Below, piece after piece: positions 27,101 through 41,318 of a stretch of 64,000 nt of DNA (positions are counted from its first letter, which is position 1; each line of letters starts with the position of its first letter). The notes under the pieces are model-generated. The model was not told the DNA's origin. It was given only the letters and a program-made list of their open reading frames with translations, and searched no databases. Source of the DNA: Carallia brachiata (lineage: Eukaryota > Streptophyta > Magnoliopsida > Malpighiales > Rhizophoraceae); NCBI GenBank assembly GCA_021464245.1, contig JADCRB010000154.1, positions 1 through 64,000 of the forward strand, given 5' to 3'. The position numbers and the translations under genes were made by a program.

Positions 27101-29431
27101 ATAACACCATCAGCTTCTTGTAATATCTCATCAAAGTGAGTTAATCCCTAAATCCATAAATGAATATAGATGATGAACCAGAAAGTTGTACTTTTTTGGA
27201 AAATGAACAATATGTGTGCTTTAAGATACTAAATTCTGAAAAACCAAAAAAATCCACAGGCAACTTACCTCTACATTTTCAATCTTGGCAAAAATTTGAG
27301 TCTGGTAAAGATCACCCAGCTTTGAGAGAAACTCACGGGCCTGAAGTTTAATTAAAGAAAAAGGTATATCATCAAATATAGAAACCGAAATAGATAAAAC
27401 AGCCATTGAATGACAATTAAGACTTACTTGGCGAACATCTTCTGCATGTCGTGTGTAAGACAATGAGAGAAAGTCAATTTTGTTTTGAACTCCCCAAGTA
27501 CTTATAACCTATAATAAAAGCCAAAATTGAATCAAAAACCTCATTTCTTGACAGAGAATCAAACTAAGAGATCTGAAAAGCCTTGCGCTGCCAAAGATGT
27601 TAATTTGGACAAGTTAAATGCAGGCCTAACCTCCTTGTCTTTATCTGAGAGAGTAGGCAAGTCAATACGAATTTGCGAAGCATGCAGAGTGAACAATGAC
27701 CCAGCCAGAGTGGCAGTGTTCTTTATCACACAAACAACATCACTGCCCTTCACCTCAGAAACCTGCTCAATGCCAGTAATGACTCCATAGTCAAGCAATG
27801 TGGCAAGTCTGTTTACCAGAAATGCTTGTGCAAATCTTGTTCCCGACATATAGCAAGTATTTTATTCCCTCTTTTTCACCAAGTCACCAAGAAGTGCTGG
27901 ATTCAACTTCTTTAAACCTCAACTGATCTAATCAAGAGCTTGGTTTCATAATCTTACCTCCAACCATACAGAAGTGGTTTCACTTCCAGTAAACAGGTAT
28001 TGACCAATAAAAATGGTGTCTCCTGGTTTCACTGCCTGCAACGATCATTGCCAAAGGGGGTCATGCAAATTGTAATAGGAAAAAACATAACTCCAACTAC
28101 ACAATTTTTAACTTTAATAACAGAATTGAAGACACTTTCAATTGTAGTAAGCAGACTATTTTGCAGCATCCACCCAAAGCTACAACTTATCCTTTGCCCA
28201 TCAGCATGTCTCTAAACACCGTTTGCCATGAAGAACATGTGCATGTTCCAACCATAAAAAATTTCACAGAGACATGGTTTCGCTGATAAGAGCCCAATGA
28301 AGACTAATGATAATCGAAAAGCCATCTAAAGTTCATTGATTTAGGTGGAGAACTTCAAACCTTGGATAGTCCATCAAAATTTATTGGCAATACTACTGAA
28401 GAGGCTTCTTGCTCTTGATCTGGGGTTAGAACAACTAAACCATCTGCCTGAAGTGAAATGGATTTCTCACTTCTGTTAATAACCTGCAACTCAGGGCCCA
28501 CTGTATCCAGCATAACCTGAAGATAAAAATGCACCCACTAAATCCTCGCGAAACTCACTCCCCAAAATAACAACATTACAATGACAGGTAACACATGGCA
28601 TTTGGGATCCTCATAGAAAGCTTCCTCGATTTAGAAGCAACCTAATCAAAACAATGGATTTCAATAATAATTTAACTTGTCATACCTTACCAAAAACACT
28701 CATTCTTATAAGATTTTCCAAGTTTACTTTAAGGGGAAAAAATCCAAGCTATCAGTTACTACTATTCTACTAATAAGAACTTCCAATAACCCAGAAAAAA
28801 AGAAAAAAAGAAAAAAAAAAGGACAGCACAAACTCAAAACAGAAAAGCCCGAGAAACATACAGCACAGAGCTTCTTAGTACTCTTGACAGCCGCCTTCAA
28901 GTTTCCTAAAGTCTCCTGGTGATACTCCGGGTCACCCCACGAAAAATCGAATCTTGCCACTTCCCCGATAAAGAAACATCAAAATCCATCAGATCCCTCA
29001 GCATATAAATCAACCAAAGACATGAAGAACAAAAAAAAAAAAAAAAAACAGAAAAATTCAAGTAAAACAAAATTGTGTACCAGACATCCCGGCATTGAGG
29101 CAGCCAGAAATAACCTCCACAGATCGAGACTTGGGCCCCAAAGTCCCCACTATCTTCGTCATTGCCGGGAAGAAACTCTGAAAAAAAAACAACCCACAAC
29201 CCAAAGCACCAAGAATACTAATTAAATTTTTTTTTAAAAAAAAATCTATCGCAAATTTTGAAAGCCAAAGAAGACAAAGATCGACGAAGAGAGCAGCCAC
29301 CGAAACAAAAAGCTGTAAAAAGACATGGACTTAAAAGGGTTCGTATGGAACGGGGCACGTACGGGCTTGGAGGGCTCCAGAATTGAAGCCATCCTTATTG
29401 GCTCCTCGAGAAGCAAGTGATTCGAATGCAT
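24174..29431 (-). CDS. Pyruvate kinase, plant cytosolic type (EC 2.7.1.40)
   Basis: Sixteen exons join in frame to 1,584 nt (527 aa), the length of the Arabidopsis At2g36580/At3g52990 type: 29431-29363, 29177-29081, 28959-28862, 28516-28361, 28035-27958, 27762-27631, 27508-27428, 27340-27269, 27147-27058, 26614-26470, 26339-26251, 25981-25886, 25765-25698, 25549-25450, 24924-24865 and 24326-24174. All introns are GT-AG. It converts phosphoenolpyruvate and ADP to pyruvate and ATP in the cytosol. Visible motifs: N-terminus [51 protein letters not shown], the catalytic lysine region [10 protein letters not shown], the metal-binding loop [29 protein letters not shown] and [16 protein letters not shown]. 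No transit peptide is seen, and it ends VVKIIELED. The C-terminal domain (about residues 360-527) follows [12 protein letters not shown]. The metal loop has Asn where most kinases have Asp (RGDLG), which I believe is normal for this clade. Confidence 0.96.
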
Positions 29432-29469
29432 CTTCCCCGATCAATGACTATCCAAATTAAACTTATAAC

Positions 29470-29493
29470 GAAGCGAGCGAGCGAGCGAGCGAC
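29470..29493 (+). repeat. GAGC tetranucleotide microsatellite in the pyruvate kinase leader
   Basis: About five GAGC/GCGA units lie 40-60 bases upstream of the pyruvate kinase ATG, probably in its 5' UTR. Confidence 0.6.
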
Positions 29494-29813
29494 TGAGCGA
29501 GAGCCAAAGGTAGACAGTACACAGAGAGTCCTTCGATCAGACTGTGGCGTTAATCGACCGAAGGTTTGCTTTGCCTTCTGTTTTTTTTTTTTTGGTCTTT
29601 GACAGAATTTTTTTGCTTTGCTTTTGACTTTTCCATTTTATTTATTCGTCTCTTCATGGGCCTCAAGGCTCCGAATGTGCTGCTCCGACCTCAGTGCTCT
29701 CCTGCTTCCTTTTCATTTTTAAGTATTACGACATAATACATTAATTAAATAATTTATTTAAATTTAATTAATTTTTTTTAATTTAAAAAATTAAATTTTA
29801 CGTATTAATTTTA

Positions 29814-29844
<31 letters not shown>

Positions 29845-30499
29845 GTGGTGTTGTTTTTCTCTCTTTTTTTAAATTAATTATTACTTTATTAAAGACAAAT
29901 AAAATACTAAACTTCTGAATTATAAAATTTAACCGCTCTTTCCCAAAAATCTTTTCGTAGTTCTACTCATACCTTCCCTTCTCCTACAGGTAAAGGTGTA
30001 GGAGTGGTTTGTTGATTGTTTGGTTTATGCAAATATGGTTTTAGCTATACATAGTAAAACATTGCAATTCTCTTTTTATTAACTTGTAAATTTCATCTTA
30101 TTTTTTTTATTTTTATGAAGAAAAAAAAGTTCAACCACTTCTATTTTAAAACTACACCGCTAGAAGATCAAAGAGAGCCTTAATGGAAGAGAAAAGTTGC
30201 CTAATTGTGATCCATAATAATTAGTTAATTGCGGGTCATTTTTTTGGGTCCTTAATTACGGGTTCATAAAAACAGCTTCTTTTCAAAAACATTTTTACAA
30301 AATGTTCATAGTAAAACATTACAGCTTCTTTTTTTGTGTCCTTAATATTCATTTTGGTCTTATTTTTGGAATTTTGTGCGCTGAATGCCCTTTTACTGTT
30401 TGACAGCCGACCCGTCCGTATTTTTGATTTAAAAGACCCATGAGAGTTTTATGTGCCATCATGTACTAGATTAATGCGCGGAATAATGTCATTTATGGG
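29494..30499. other. Pyruvate kinase promoter side and intergenic DNA
   Basis: About 29494-29700 should contain the minus-strand promoter. The rest is AT-rich with a TAT microsatellite at about 29818-29843. No exon recognised. Confidence 0.4.
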
Positions 30500-30890
30500 A
30501 TAATATTATTTTTAGTTTTAAATTTTTATAATTTTTATAATTGAATTGTAAATTTTTTAATTTTTTTAATTGAGTTTTATTATTTTAAAATTCTTTATAA
30601 TTAAATTCTTCTCATTAACAGTCGTTCGTTAAATAATTTAAAATGTATTTTAACCAAATAGATATGAACAAAAAAATGTATATAACTTCTCTTTCGTATT
30701 TATTTGTTATAATATTTTTAAAAAATAATTAAAATATAATATTTATGATTTTTTAAATTCACTTTCATTTGGTCAAAATACTTTTAAAACGATTTAATTA
30801 ATAACTGTTAACGAAAAAAACTCAATTGTAAAAGAATTAAAAGATATAAAATTCAACTGAAGAACTTAAATTTTAAGTAAATTTAATATT
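30500..30890. mobile_element. Probable foldback MITE, copy D (edges uncertain)
   Basis: Left arm AATATTATTTTTAGTTTTAA and the following AATTGAGTTTT are mirrored on the right by AACTCAATTG and AAATTTAATATTATTTTAAA, giving long imperfect inverted arms like copies A-C. No convincing target-site duplication was found, so the ends are approximate. Confidence 0.45.
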
Positions 30891-31934
30891 ATTTTAAATT
30901 TTAAGTCTTCATTAACTATTCATAAAATTTTATGAAGAAATTTTCAGTAAAGTTTATTACTATTGTTAGCAAGTAAACCGAGCAGTTTCTTTTTTTTTCT
31001 TAAGGTCTTCAAAACCGAGCAGCTTTCGTCGGGAGTAATTTTGATTGGTAGATGATCTGCGCGTGGCAGCGACTGGTTCGGTTGGGGACTAAGGTCTGGT
31101 GGGCATTGGTGTCTTTTGCTGGAGTGTATGGGGAAGCCAACACGCACTTAGGTTTGGGTAGGTCGCATTACAAGGTTCGTGACGGTCGTGCTTGCGTCTG
31201 ATTAGTGATTCCTAAATCGATTATCATTGAACTGAACTTGAATGGGCCAAAAGCATTGTAGCTTACTTCATGAACCATGGATTTCGTGGGATTTTTTTTT
31301 TTAGATTTTTAAGATTTAAATTAATTAATTAAAAAAAGAAAAAATACTTGAAAAAGTAAAAGATTCAAATGTTAACTTATTTTTTATTGATATATTGTTA
31401 ATATTATTTAAAATACAAATTATATTACTATTATTTAAATTATAAACTCATGATACTATAAATTTTATTCGACTATTATTTTTTTCCGTTTGGTTTCTAT
31501 TATTTTATTATTACCATAATACCAACAACAACAATAATTTTGTTAGTGATACGATAATTCTTTTATATATTAATCTAAATTCAAATTTTCATAATGCTAC
31601 ACACAGTCGTAAAGAAAGAAGAAAAAGAAGAATTTGTTGAGGCTCAATGAAACACTCGGCAAAAAGACCAATGAATTTACGACTTACTAAATCCTATGGT
31701 GAGGTGTTAATCCTGTAATGCACATTTTTTATTTTTTGAAAAAAAATAAAGAACAGATAACGGCAAGATAGCATTTGATTGCATTGTAGTTTATCTTTGA
31801 AAATATTTTCTTTCTTGTAAAAGAGTAATATTTCACCCTTTTTGGGTGAGAAGCATTTAATATTTTCACTAAATTAAAATTAATGATTGAATTAAAAAAA
31901 ATTTACTTGAAAGATAAAATTGGAACACTCTTTA

Positions 31935-31939
<5 letters not shown>
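30891..31939. other. AT-rich intergenic, no gene recognised
   Basis: Contains one less AT-rich patch at about 31000-31200 without family resemblance. Confidence 0.4.
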
Positions 31940-32008
<69 letters not shown>

Positions 32009-32030
32009 CGCGTGTGTGTGTGTGTGTGTG
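31940..32030. repeat. Compound microsatellite (TA)n(TG)n(CG)n(TG)n
   Basis: A TA run (31940-31973) passes into TG (to about 32000), six CG units (about 32001-32012), and TG again (to about 32030), with no break in the purine-pyrimidine alternation. Confidence 0.95.
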
Positions 32031-32173
32031 TTTTGGTTAAACTCTCGAAGTTATCTATAAAGTCAACTGATACTCGAACAGCTCTCCTAAAAAAAAAAAT
32101 ATAAAGATACTCGAAATATTAATTGTAGACAAAGATTAAGTCATGAATTAATATAATGACAGTAATTGTGCAT

Positions 32174-33038
32174 CTTTTTTCTTTTTCTGTTTTTTTGATC
32201 AAAGAAAAACCTAATCATTTTATAAATCAAACCAGATATAAAGAGGGTTATTCAAATAAGAACCCCTACCAACTATATAAGAGTAAGTCAACCTAATCAT
32301 CATAACTAATAGAATACAGCCCACTACAAGCCTAGACTGACTCCTACACTCCACAACAACCTTGCGGCCCAGCTAAAGACTTGACTCGGGCCCATAGCCC
32401 GAGAACACAATCTCCAAGGAAGAACAGAATAAGGCCTTTAAGACTAGAAGGTTTCTAGCCCTCAATTGCCAACAGGTTGTAACAGCCCCAATTACCGAAA
32501 AAAGCGGCTAATCCCGAAGGGCCGTCGGCGGCAGAGTTCGAGCACATAGCTAATCGCATGCCAAATGCGCCATGGCGCCATCACAGAGTGTAAACAACAC
32601 CCAAACACCACAGAGCATAGAGAGGCTAAACGAAAGAAGATTGAACAAAAGGCGACGATCGACGACCGAACAAAACACATATGGGCTTAGACGAACTATA
32701 CATGGCGACCCTTGGAGCCCAAATATCACCCTCCCCCACCATCGAAGGCAGGGAAGACTACTAGAGAGCCCCAACGTTGAACCAGACATCACGAGCAAAA
32801 GAAATCTCAACTGAGATAGCCGACCCCACCAACCACCAGTAAAGCCAATGAACCGAGACCAACCAAGGGGACAGAAGTACCTACCGACCCCATGAAGTGT
32901 ACCATGCCCACAAAAAGAGCGCTAATGCTGAAGCCAAGGTCGAGCGATGAAAAAAATGGACAAAAAGCTCTTGGTGCACTTTAGTGCAAAAGGGCACGAT
33001 AGCCTTCTTTTAATGATCAGAGGTGAAGAACTTTATAT
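32174..33038 (-). mobile_element. Reverse-oriented non-LTR retroposon
   Basis: About 865 bp is flanked by the 11-bp direct repeat TAATTGTGCAT at 32163-32173 and 33039-33049. The left end is T-rich (tail on the minus strand), and the body is GC-rich relative to the surroundings. No reverse transcriptase or endonuclease frame is visible, so this is a non-autonomous or truncated copy. ORFs inside it (32492-32680, 32550-32810, 32572-32814) have no family resemblance. Confidence 0.65.
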
Positions 33039-33176
33039 TAATTGTGCATTATTATTTAGGTTTGTTTCATAAAACAGTTTCCCTATTTTGAAAATAATAT
33101 TCATTTTTTTTCCTCAAAAGTATAATATTTGACTTGCATCTAGCTATATTTTGTTTAAAACTACTTCAATAATTTT

Positions 33177-34079
33177 TTTTGACCAAATTGGGATCATTAC
33201 ATTTACGAAAACGTATATAAGGCCGATGCGAAGTGGTCGGGAGAACCTGCTTGAAGTAAGAGAGAACATCAGTATATATGGCCTACATATCATATGCTTA
33301 GACTGACCATTAATGAATCGGCATAAAGCCCAAAACCTACCGAACTGCAACTAGATCTACCCAACTTCGAAGTGTTAACTATATATAATCCAATTAAAAA
33401 AAGCTGCATACTACAGTACATACTGTACCTCGACAAACCTATGACAGAAATCATTTGAGTTTGTCCGACAATGATTTATGAGATAATATAACTACAGATA
33501 CAAAAATAAATACAAGCAGTATAAGTCACATAAACCAAAAGTAAACAGTAGCATTTCCAGTTTGTTTCGGCGACGATGGATGACGGCAGGGGGGAGAGTT
33601 GTCGGCGGCGGGAGGCAAGTGGTCAGTTGTAGACGAGACTTTGGTGGCGGTGGCTAAAGCGCTTGGTGGTCGATACAACAGCCCTGACAGTAAAGGCATG
33701 GTCCAAAATATGCTCGTCAGTAGTCGGTACAGCGGTGCTGCCGTCGAAACTGTCAAAAATGGTGGAAAAGCACCGAGAGATGCAAATCCGAATATTGAAA
33801 GGTTGTGAATGACGTTATTAGAGCCCGATCTAACCAAAATAGGCCAAAAAGCCTCATTTGGAGGTTTTGGGGTTCTGAGATATAAAAAAACAAATGAGAG
33901 AGAAGGGAAAAAGGTTGAAAATAAAGGATAGAAGAGGGATCTGGAAGTGATGAGCCTGGATAGTGTGTTTGGAGGCTGGTCGGCGGAAGTGATGAGTTAC
34001 CACTGTCAACCAGCTAAGTTTTACCACGTAGAAGTTGAGAGAGTTTTAGTGAGAGGAAAAGTTAGAGAGAGAGGGAGCT
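33177..34079 (-). mobile_element. Reverse-oriented non-LTR retroposon with long target-site duplication
   Basis: About 900 bp is flanked by CTACTTCAATAATTTT at 33161-33176 and 34080-34095. A T run at the left end marks the A tail of a minus-strand insert. The far end, read on the minus strand, starts GAGCTCCCTCTCTCTCTAAC, a CT-rich leader-like sequence, so the copy may be 5' complete but internally short. The ORF at 33526-33837 (-) has no family resemblance. Confidence 0.7.
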
Positions 34080-34477
34080 CTACTTCAATAATTTTAATTT
34101 TAAAGAAGAGTTAAACTCATACAAAAATAAAAGAAGAAAATGTGATAAAAATCAAACTCCTCAATACGCTTGTAACCAATTAAATTAATAATTGTTTGAA
34201 CTAATCATCCACCTACGCTTCTGATTAATAAAACGAGTAACCGCTGACAGCTTGAATTAACGTTTTTTTTTTTTTAATAGAGAACAGCAAGGGCCCCACT
34301 CTATTATTTAACGGGTCCGTGACGCCCCATCCCACTAATTTCACGACCCTTGTGTTCCGTTAAAATCACCGCCTTCTCCCGTTCCTCAACGGCCAACGCA
34401 GCACCCCTGCATCTCTAACGCCGTCGTTTACAGCCCGTAACCCACAACCCTAACCCTTCACCGTAACGGCGCATTCC
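34080..34477 (+). promoter_or_regulatory. Promoter and 5' UTR of the trihelix-kinase gene
   Basis: The last 180 bases before the ATG are C-rich and lack an obvious TATA box. They probably contain the leader. No motif stands out enough to name. Confidence 0.4.
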
Positions 34478-38340
<3,863 letters not shown>

Positions 38341-40591
38341 TAGATCAAACTGGAAGGATCAGCTAATATCGTCTCACGACTCCATATAAGTTGCTGTATC
38401 ATGAGAGAGAATGTCTAATTGCTTTTCCATAGTCTCTTCTACAAGCGGTTGCTGGTGCATCTAGACAACATGCTGATCCTTCCAGATTAGAGTAGCCCAA
38501 AATTGTCTCGTCTTAATGGGAGGACAGGGTGGATCTCCTTGCTCACCGTTGACGATTATTTGTAGCGATAGATTCATTGGTGATGATGCATTGCAGTGGA
38601 TGTACATTAGTTTGACTCAGTGGAGAGACTGATGATGAACTGTTGGTGATGGATTTAACTGTTTAGTACCGTGAAAATGTGGTATTTAGAGTGCTATACA
38701 GTTGAACCTCGTGATAGGGGATGTTATGTTTGTGTAGTAATAATTGCGTTTATTTTATATAAATTAAAAAATTTTCTCCGATTGTTATTGATTGTTTTGT
38801 TATGTACTATCCTCTAATATATTCCTTATAAAGAGCTAAGCAAGAAAAGGTATGCCCCCATTCCATTCAATACACGACTGTTCTCTCAATACGGCCGACT
38901 TGGACACACCTGCCGATTCGGTGTTGGTGTCTAAATGCAATAACGAAAAAACTACATGGACGGGAAAATTAACAGGGAAGAGACGGCTGAGATGGTAAAT
39001 GGGTAGATCCCATCCCACTTTTTTTTTTTTTAAACTTATTTTTTCTTTTTTAGGTTTTTTTAGTCTAAAATTTTAGTAAAAAATATTAAATATGCAATGA
39101 GAACGATTAAATATATAACAAATTGATGTAATATGTAACAAATTTTTTTAAAATGTAATTAATAATTTAGTGCGTATCTTATCAATCTTGTTATACATCT
39201 ATTAAATTTTGACTAAAAACTTGGATTTAAAAAAAAGAAGAAAAAAGAAAAACGAAAAGCGAAAAGTATGTGGGATAACCACTGCCGCATTATTCCACAT
39301 TAGTCCGTCCCCTCCCTGTCTATTTCCTACGTCTAATCAAACTCATTAGCGTTGTTGTCCAAAACACAGTTGCTATTAAATATGAAGACCATAGTTTAAA
39401 ATCGCGAAAAAAATATTAAGCCCAGCCGAAAATCAATTCTTCCTTAGGCCCAAAACCACGGCATTGATTTTAAGCCCAAAGTCGTCAATTCTTAATCCTG
39501 AAGCCCAAAACTAAGGCATTGATTTTTAATGCCCTAATATCCTTCCAAGTCTTAAGCACAATGATTCATAGCTTTTTTTAAAAAAAAAATAAAAAACATG
39601 GCCGCATTAGGTTCACCAATTTCGAATCTTCCTTCTTAGCCCCCGCCGTTGGTTCCATTTTACGGCCGTTTGCGTTACCGATATTACGGAAAACTTCGTT
39701 GCATCAGCAAAATTGCATCTTGTTGAGGAGATTTACCTTAACTTTCTTATTGATACATCCAGCAATAGACAAGGATTTCTTCGTGAAATTTGGTTACTTC
39801 AGTTGTCACTGCAGGACAACAGTCTTGCGTTAAACATCTAAAAACAAGGAAAATTGTAATCGAAGAATATGTGCAATTATGTTCCCCCTTTTTTATGTTT
39901 TTTTTTATAAAGCTACATCAGAGAAAATGTTGCTTTCCTACCGTAGCCATTGGGTTGGAAGCCATATTAGTCTCGTGATCCTACGCGAATGTTTTCATCA
40001 TGCAATGTTTTAACAAAAATAATTGAAATTCTCAAAATGAGGAGAGTAATATATAGCATATACACCAAGGCGAGTGAAATCACCTCAAATTTCCTTAACC
40101 AAGGCATATAAATTTTACCACGTTCTACAAAACAGAAACCAGAAGGGATACATAAACTATGAGCACGAGTGCTTTGTACAGTGCAAAAACTTAAAACTGT
40201 GGCAATTCTGGCCTTAATATGTCACGTCAATTCCACGTTCATATTCAAGATTTTGGTAAATGAAAATCTGAACAAACAAACAACTCGGGCATCTCCCTGA
40301 TAGTACCCCGCCTAAGTTACTACACAGGGACAAAGCACAACTAGAGAAGCAAATGGGCTAGTGAGAACAAACATCGATTCATTTGTAACACATTGCACAT
40401 GTATGGTTTTGCACGTAACGATAATTAATAATTCCGTGACACAACTGCAAGGGATGAAACTCGCCTTACCCGGTGATGATAAATGCCTTGGCAGGATGGG
40501 ACGGAATCAGATAATAATTCTGTCATCTGGTTGACAAATTCTCACCTGTGTCCACGCTTGCAATTCTTAGCAGCACTGAAGACCTCGTTTC
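38341..40591. other. 3' UTR of the trihelix-kinase gene, then intergenic
   Basis: About 38341-38750 is the likely 3' UTR. Beyond it the DNA is AT-rich with no firm exon. An ATG at 39598 opens only 13 codons in a less AT-rich patch (39598-39720) and stops. This could be a decayed 5' exon but resembles no family I can name. Confidence 0.45.
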
Positions 40592-40917
40592 ATGGCTCAT
40601 CCTACAAAGCATTTCTGGTGTGACATCTGCAACATTGTGAAGTTCAAAAGAATTGTCAACGCCTGGGGGAAGTTAGCAGGAGGTGTTGAGAAGAAACTAC
40701 CTCAGGATGTTCCTCCAGGTCATTTAGCTGTCATAGTTGGGGAGGGGAAAAGAGATTTGTCATGCTAGTCCATTACTTGAACCACGCAATTTTTAAGCAG
40801 TTACCGCACCAGGCATATGAGGAGTATGGTTACAACAATAAAGTTCCCCTAACCATACCAACTGAAGAGTTTTTCTTCCAGGACATAATCCATTTTCTCA
40901 GGGCAGCACAAATGTGA
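40592..40917 (+). pseudogene. SAUR (small auxin-up RNA) gene copy with a frameshift
   Basis: Starts at the ATG at 40592. Frame 1 reads through IVKFKRI and the SAUR core VPPGHLAVIVGE, then hits a stop (TAG near 40766). The reading continues in a second frame from about 40752 with RFVMLVHYLNHAIFKQL, AYEEYGY and PLTIPTEEFFFQDIIHFL, ending at the TGA at 40915-40917. The break is a shift of one base within the A/G run at 40748-40754, in the most conserved part of the family. Family knowledge: SAURs bind and inhibit PP2C.D phosphatases to activate plasma-membrane H+-ATPase in cell growth. Either a recent pseudogene or a one-base sequencing error; everything else is well kept. Confidence 0.82.
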
Positions 40918-41318
40918 CTTCATTCTTCTGTCATGTTGCAGAAGAAAAGCTGGGATCAAGCTCATGGAAGGATACAACACCACTTCTTCAAGGCAATTCA
41001 AGCAGTTCCACATGCTGGAACAGCTTAAGCATTTATTGAGGAAGCTGCAACTGGACCTGTTGTCTTCCTCTTTGAAGGGTAACTAACAGGCATTCTGGAT
41101 GCTTGTGGTAGCATAAATTTTTCAACCAAAGGTGTCTGGATGTCTAAGGTGGCATTCTGGATGTTTACGGCTGCTGGTGTGAAAATAAATAGATGAACAG
41201 TCTCCGCAGGCAGGGGCAGAGATATTCTGCCAATAACTGGCCTCAGGTGTGACATTGCCACTTCTCTGAAAAGCATTTATTTGCAAGCTTGACATTCCCA
41301 ATTCAATGTGGCCTTCAT
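40918..41318 (-). other. Probable 3' UTR of KDTA
   Basis: The 400 bases between the convergent SAUR copy and the KDTA stop hold no conserved frame. The minus-strand ORF at 41025-41276 lies just past the KDTA stop and is best read as 3' UTR. A short repeat around GGCATTCTGGATG occurs at about 41090-41165. Confidence 0.4.

Noticed and set aside
31883..32104. ORF with runs of Tyr-Ile and Cys-Val
   Set aside because: Generated entirely by the TA/TG/CG microsatellite.
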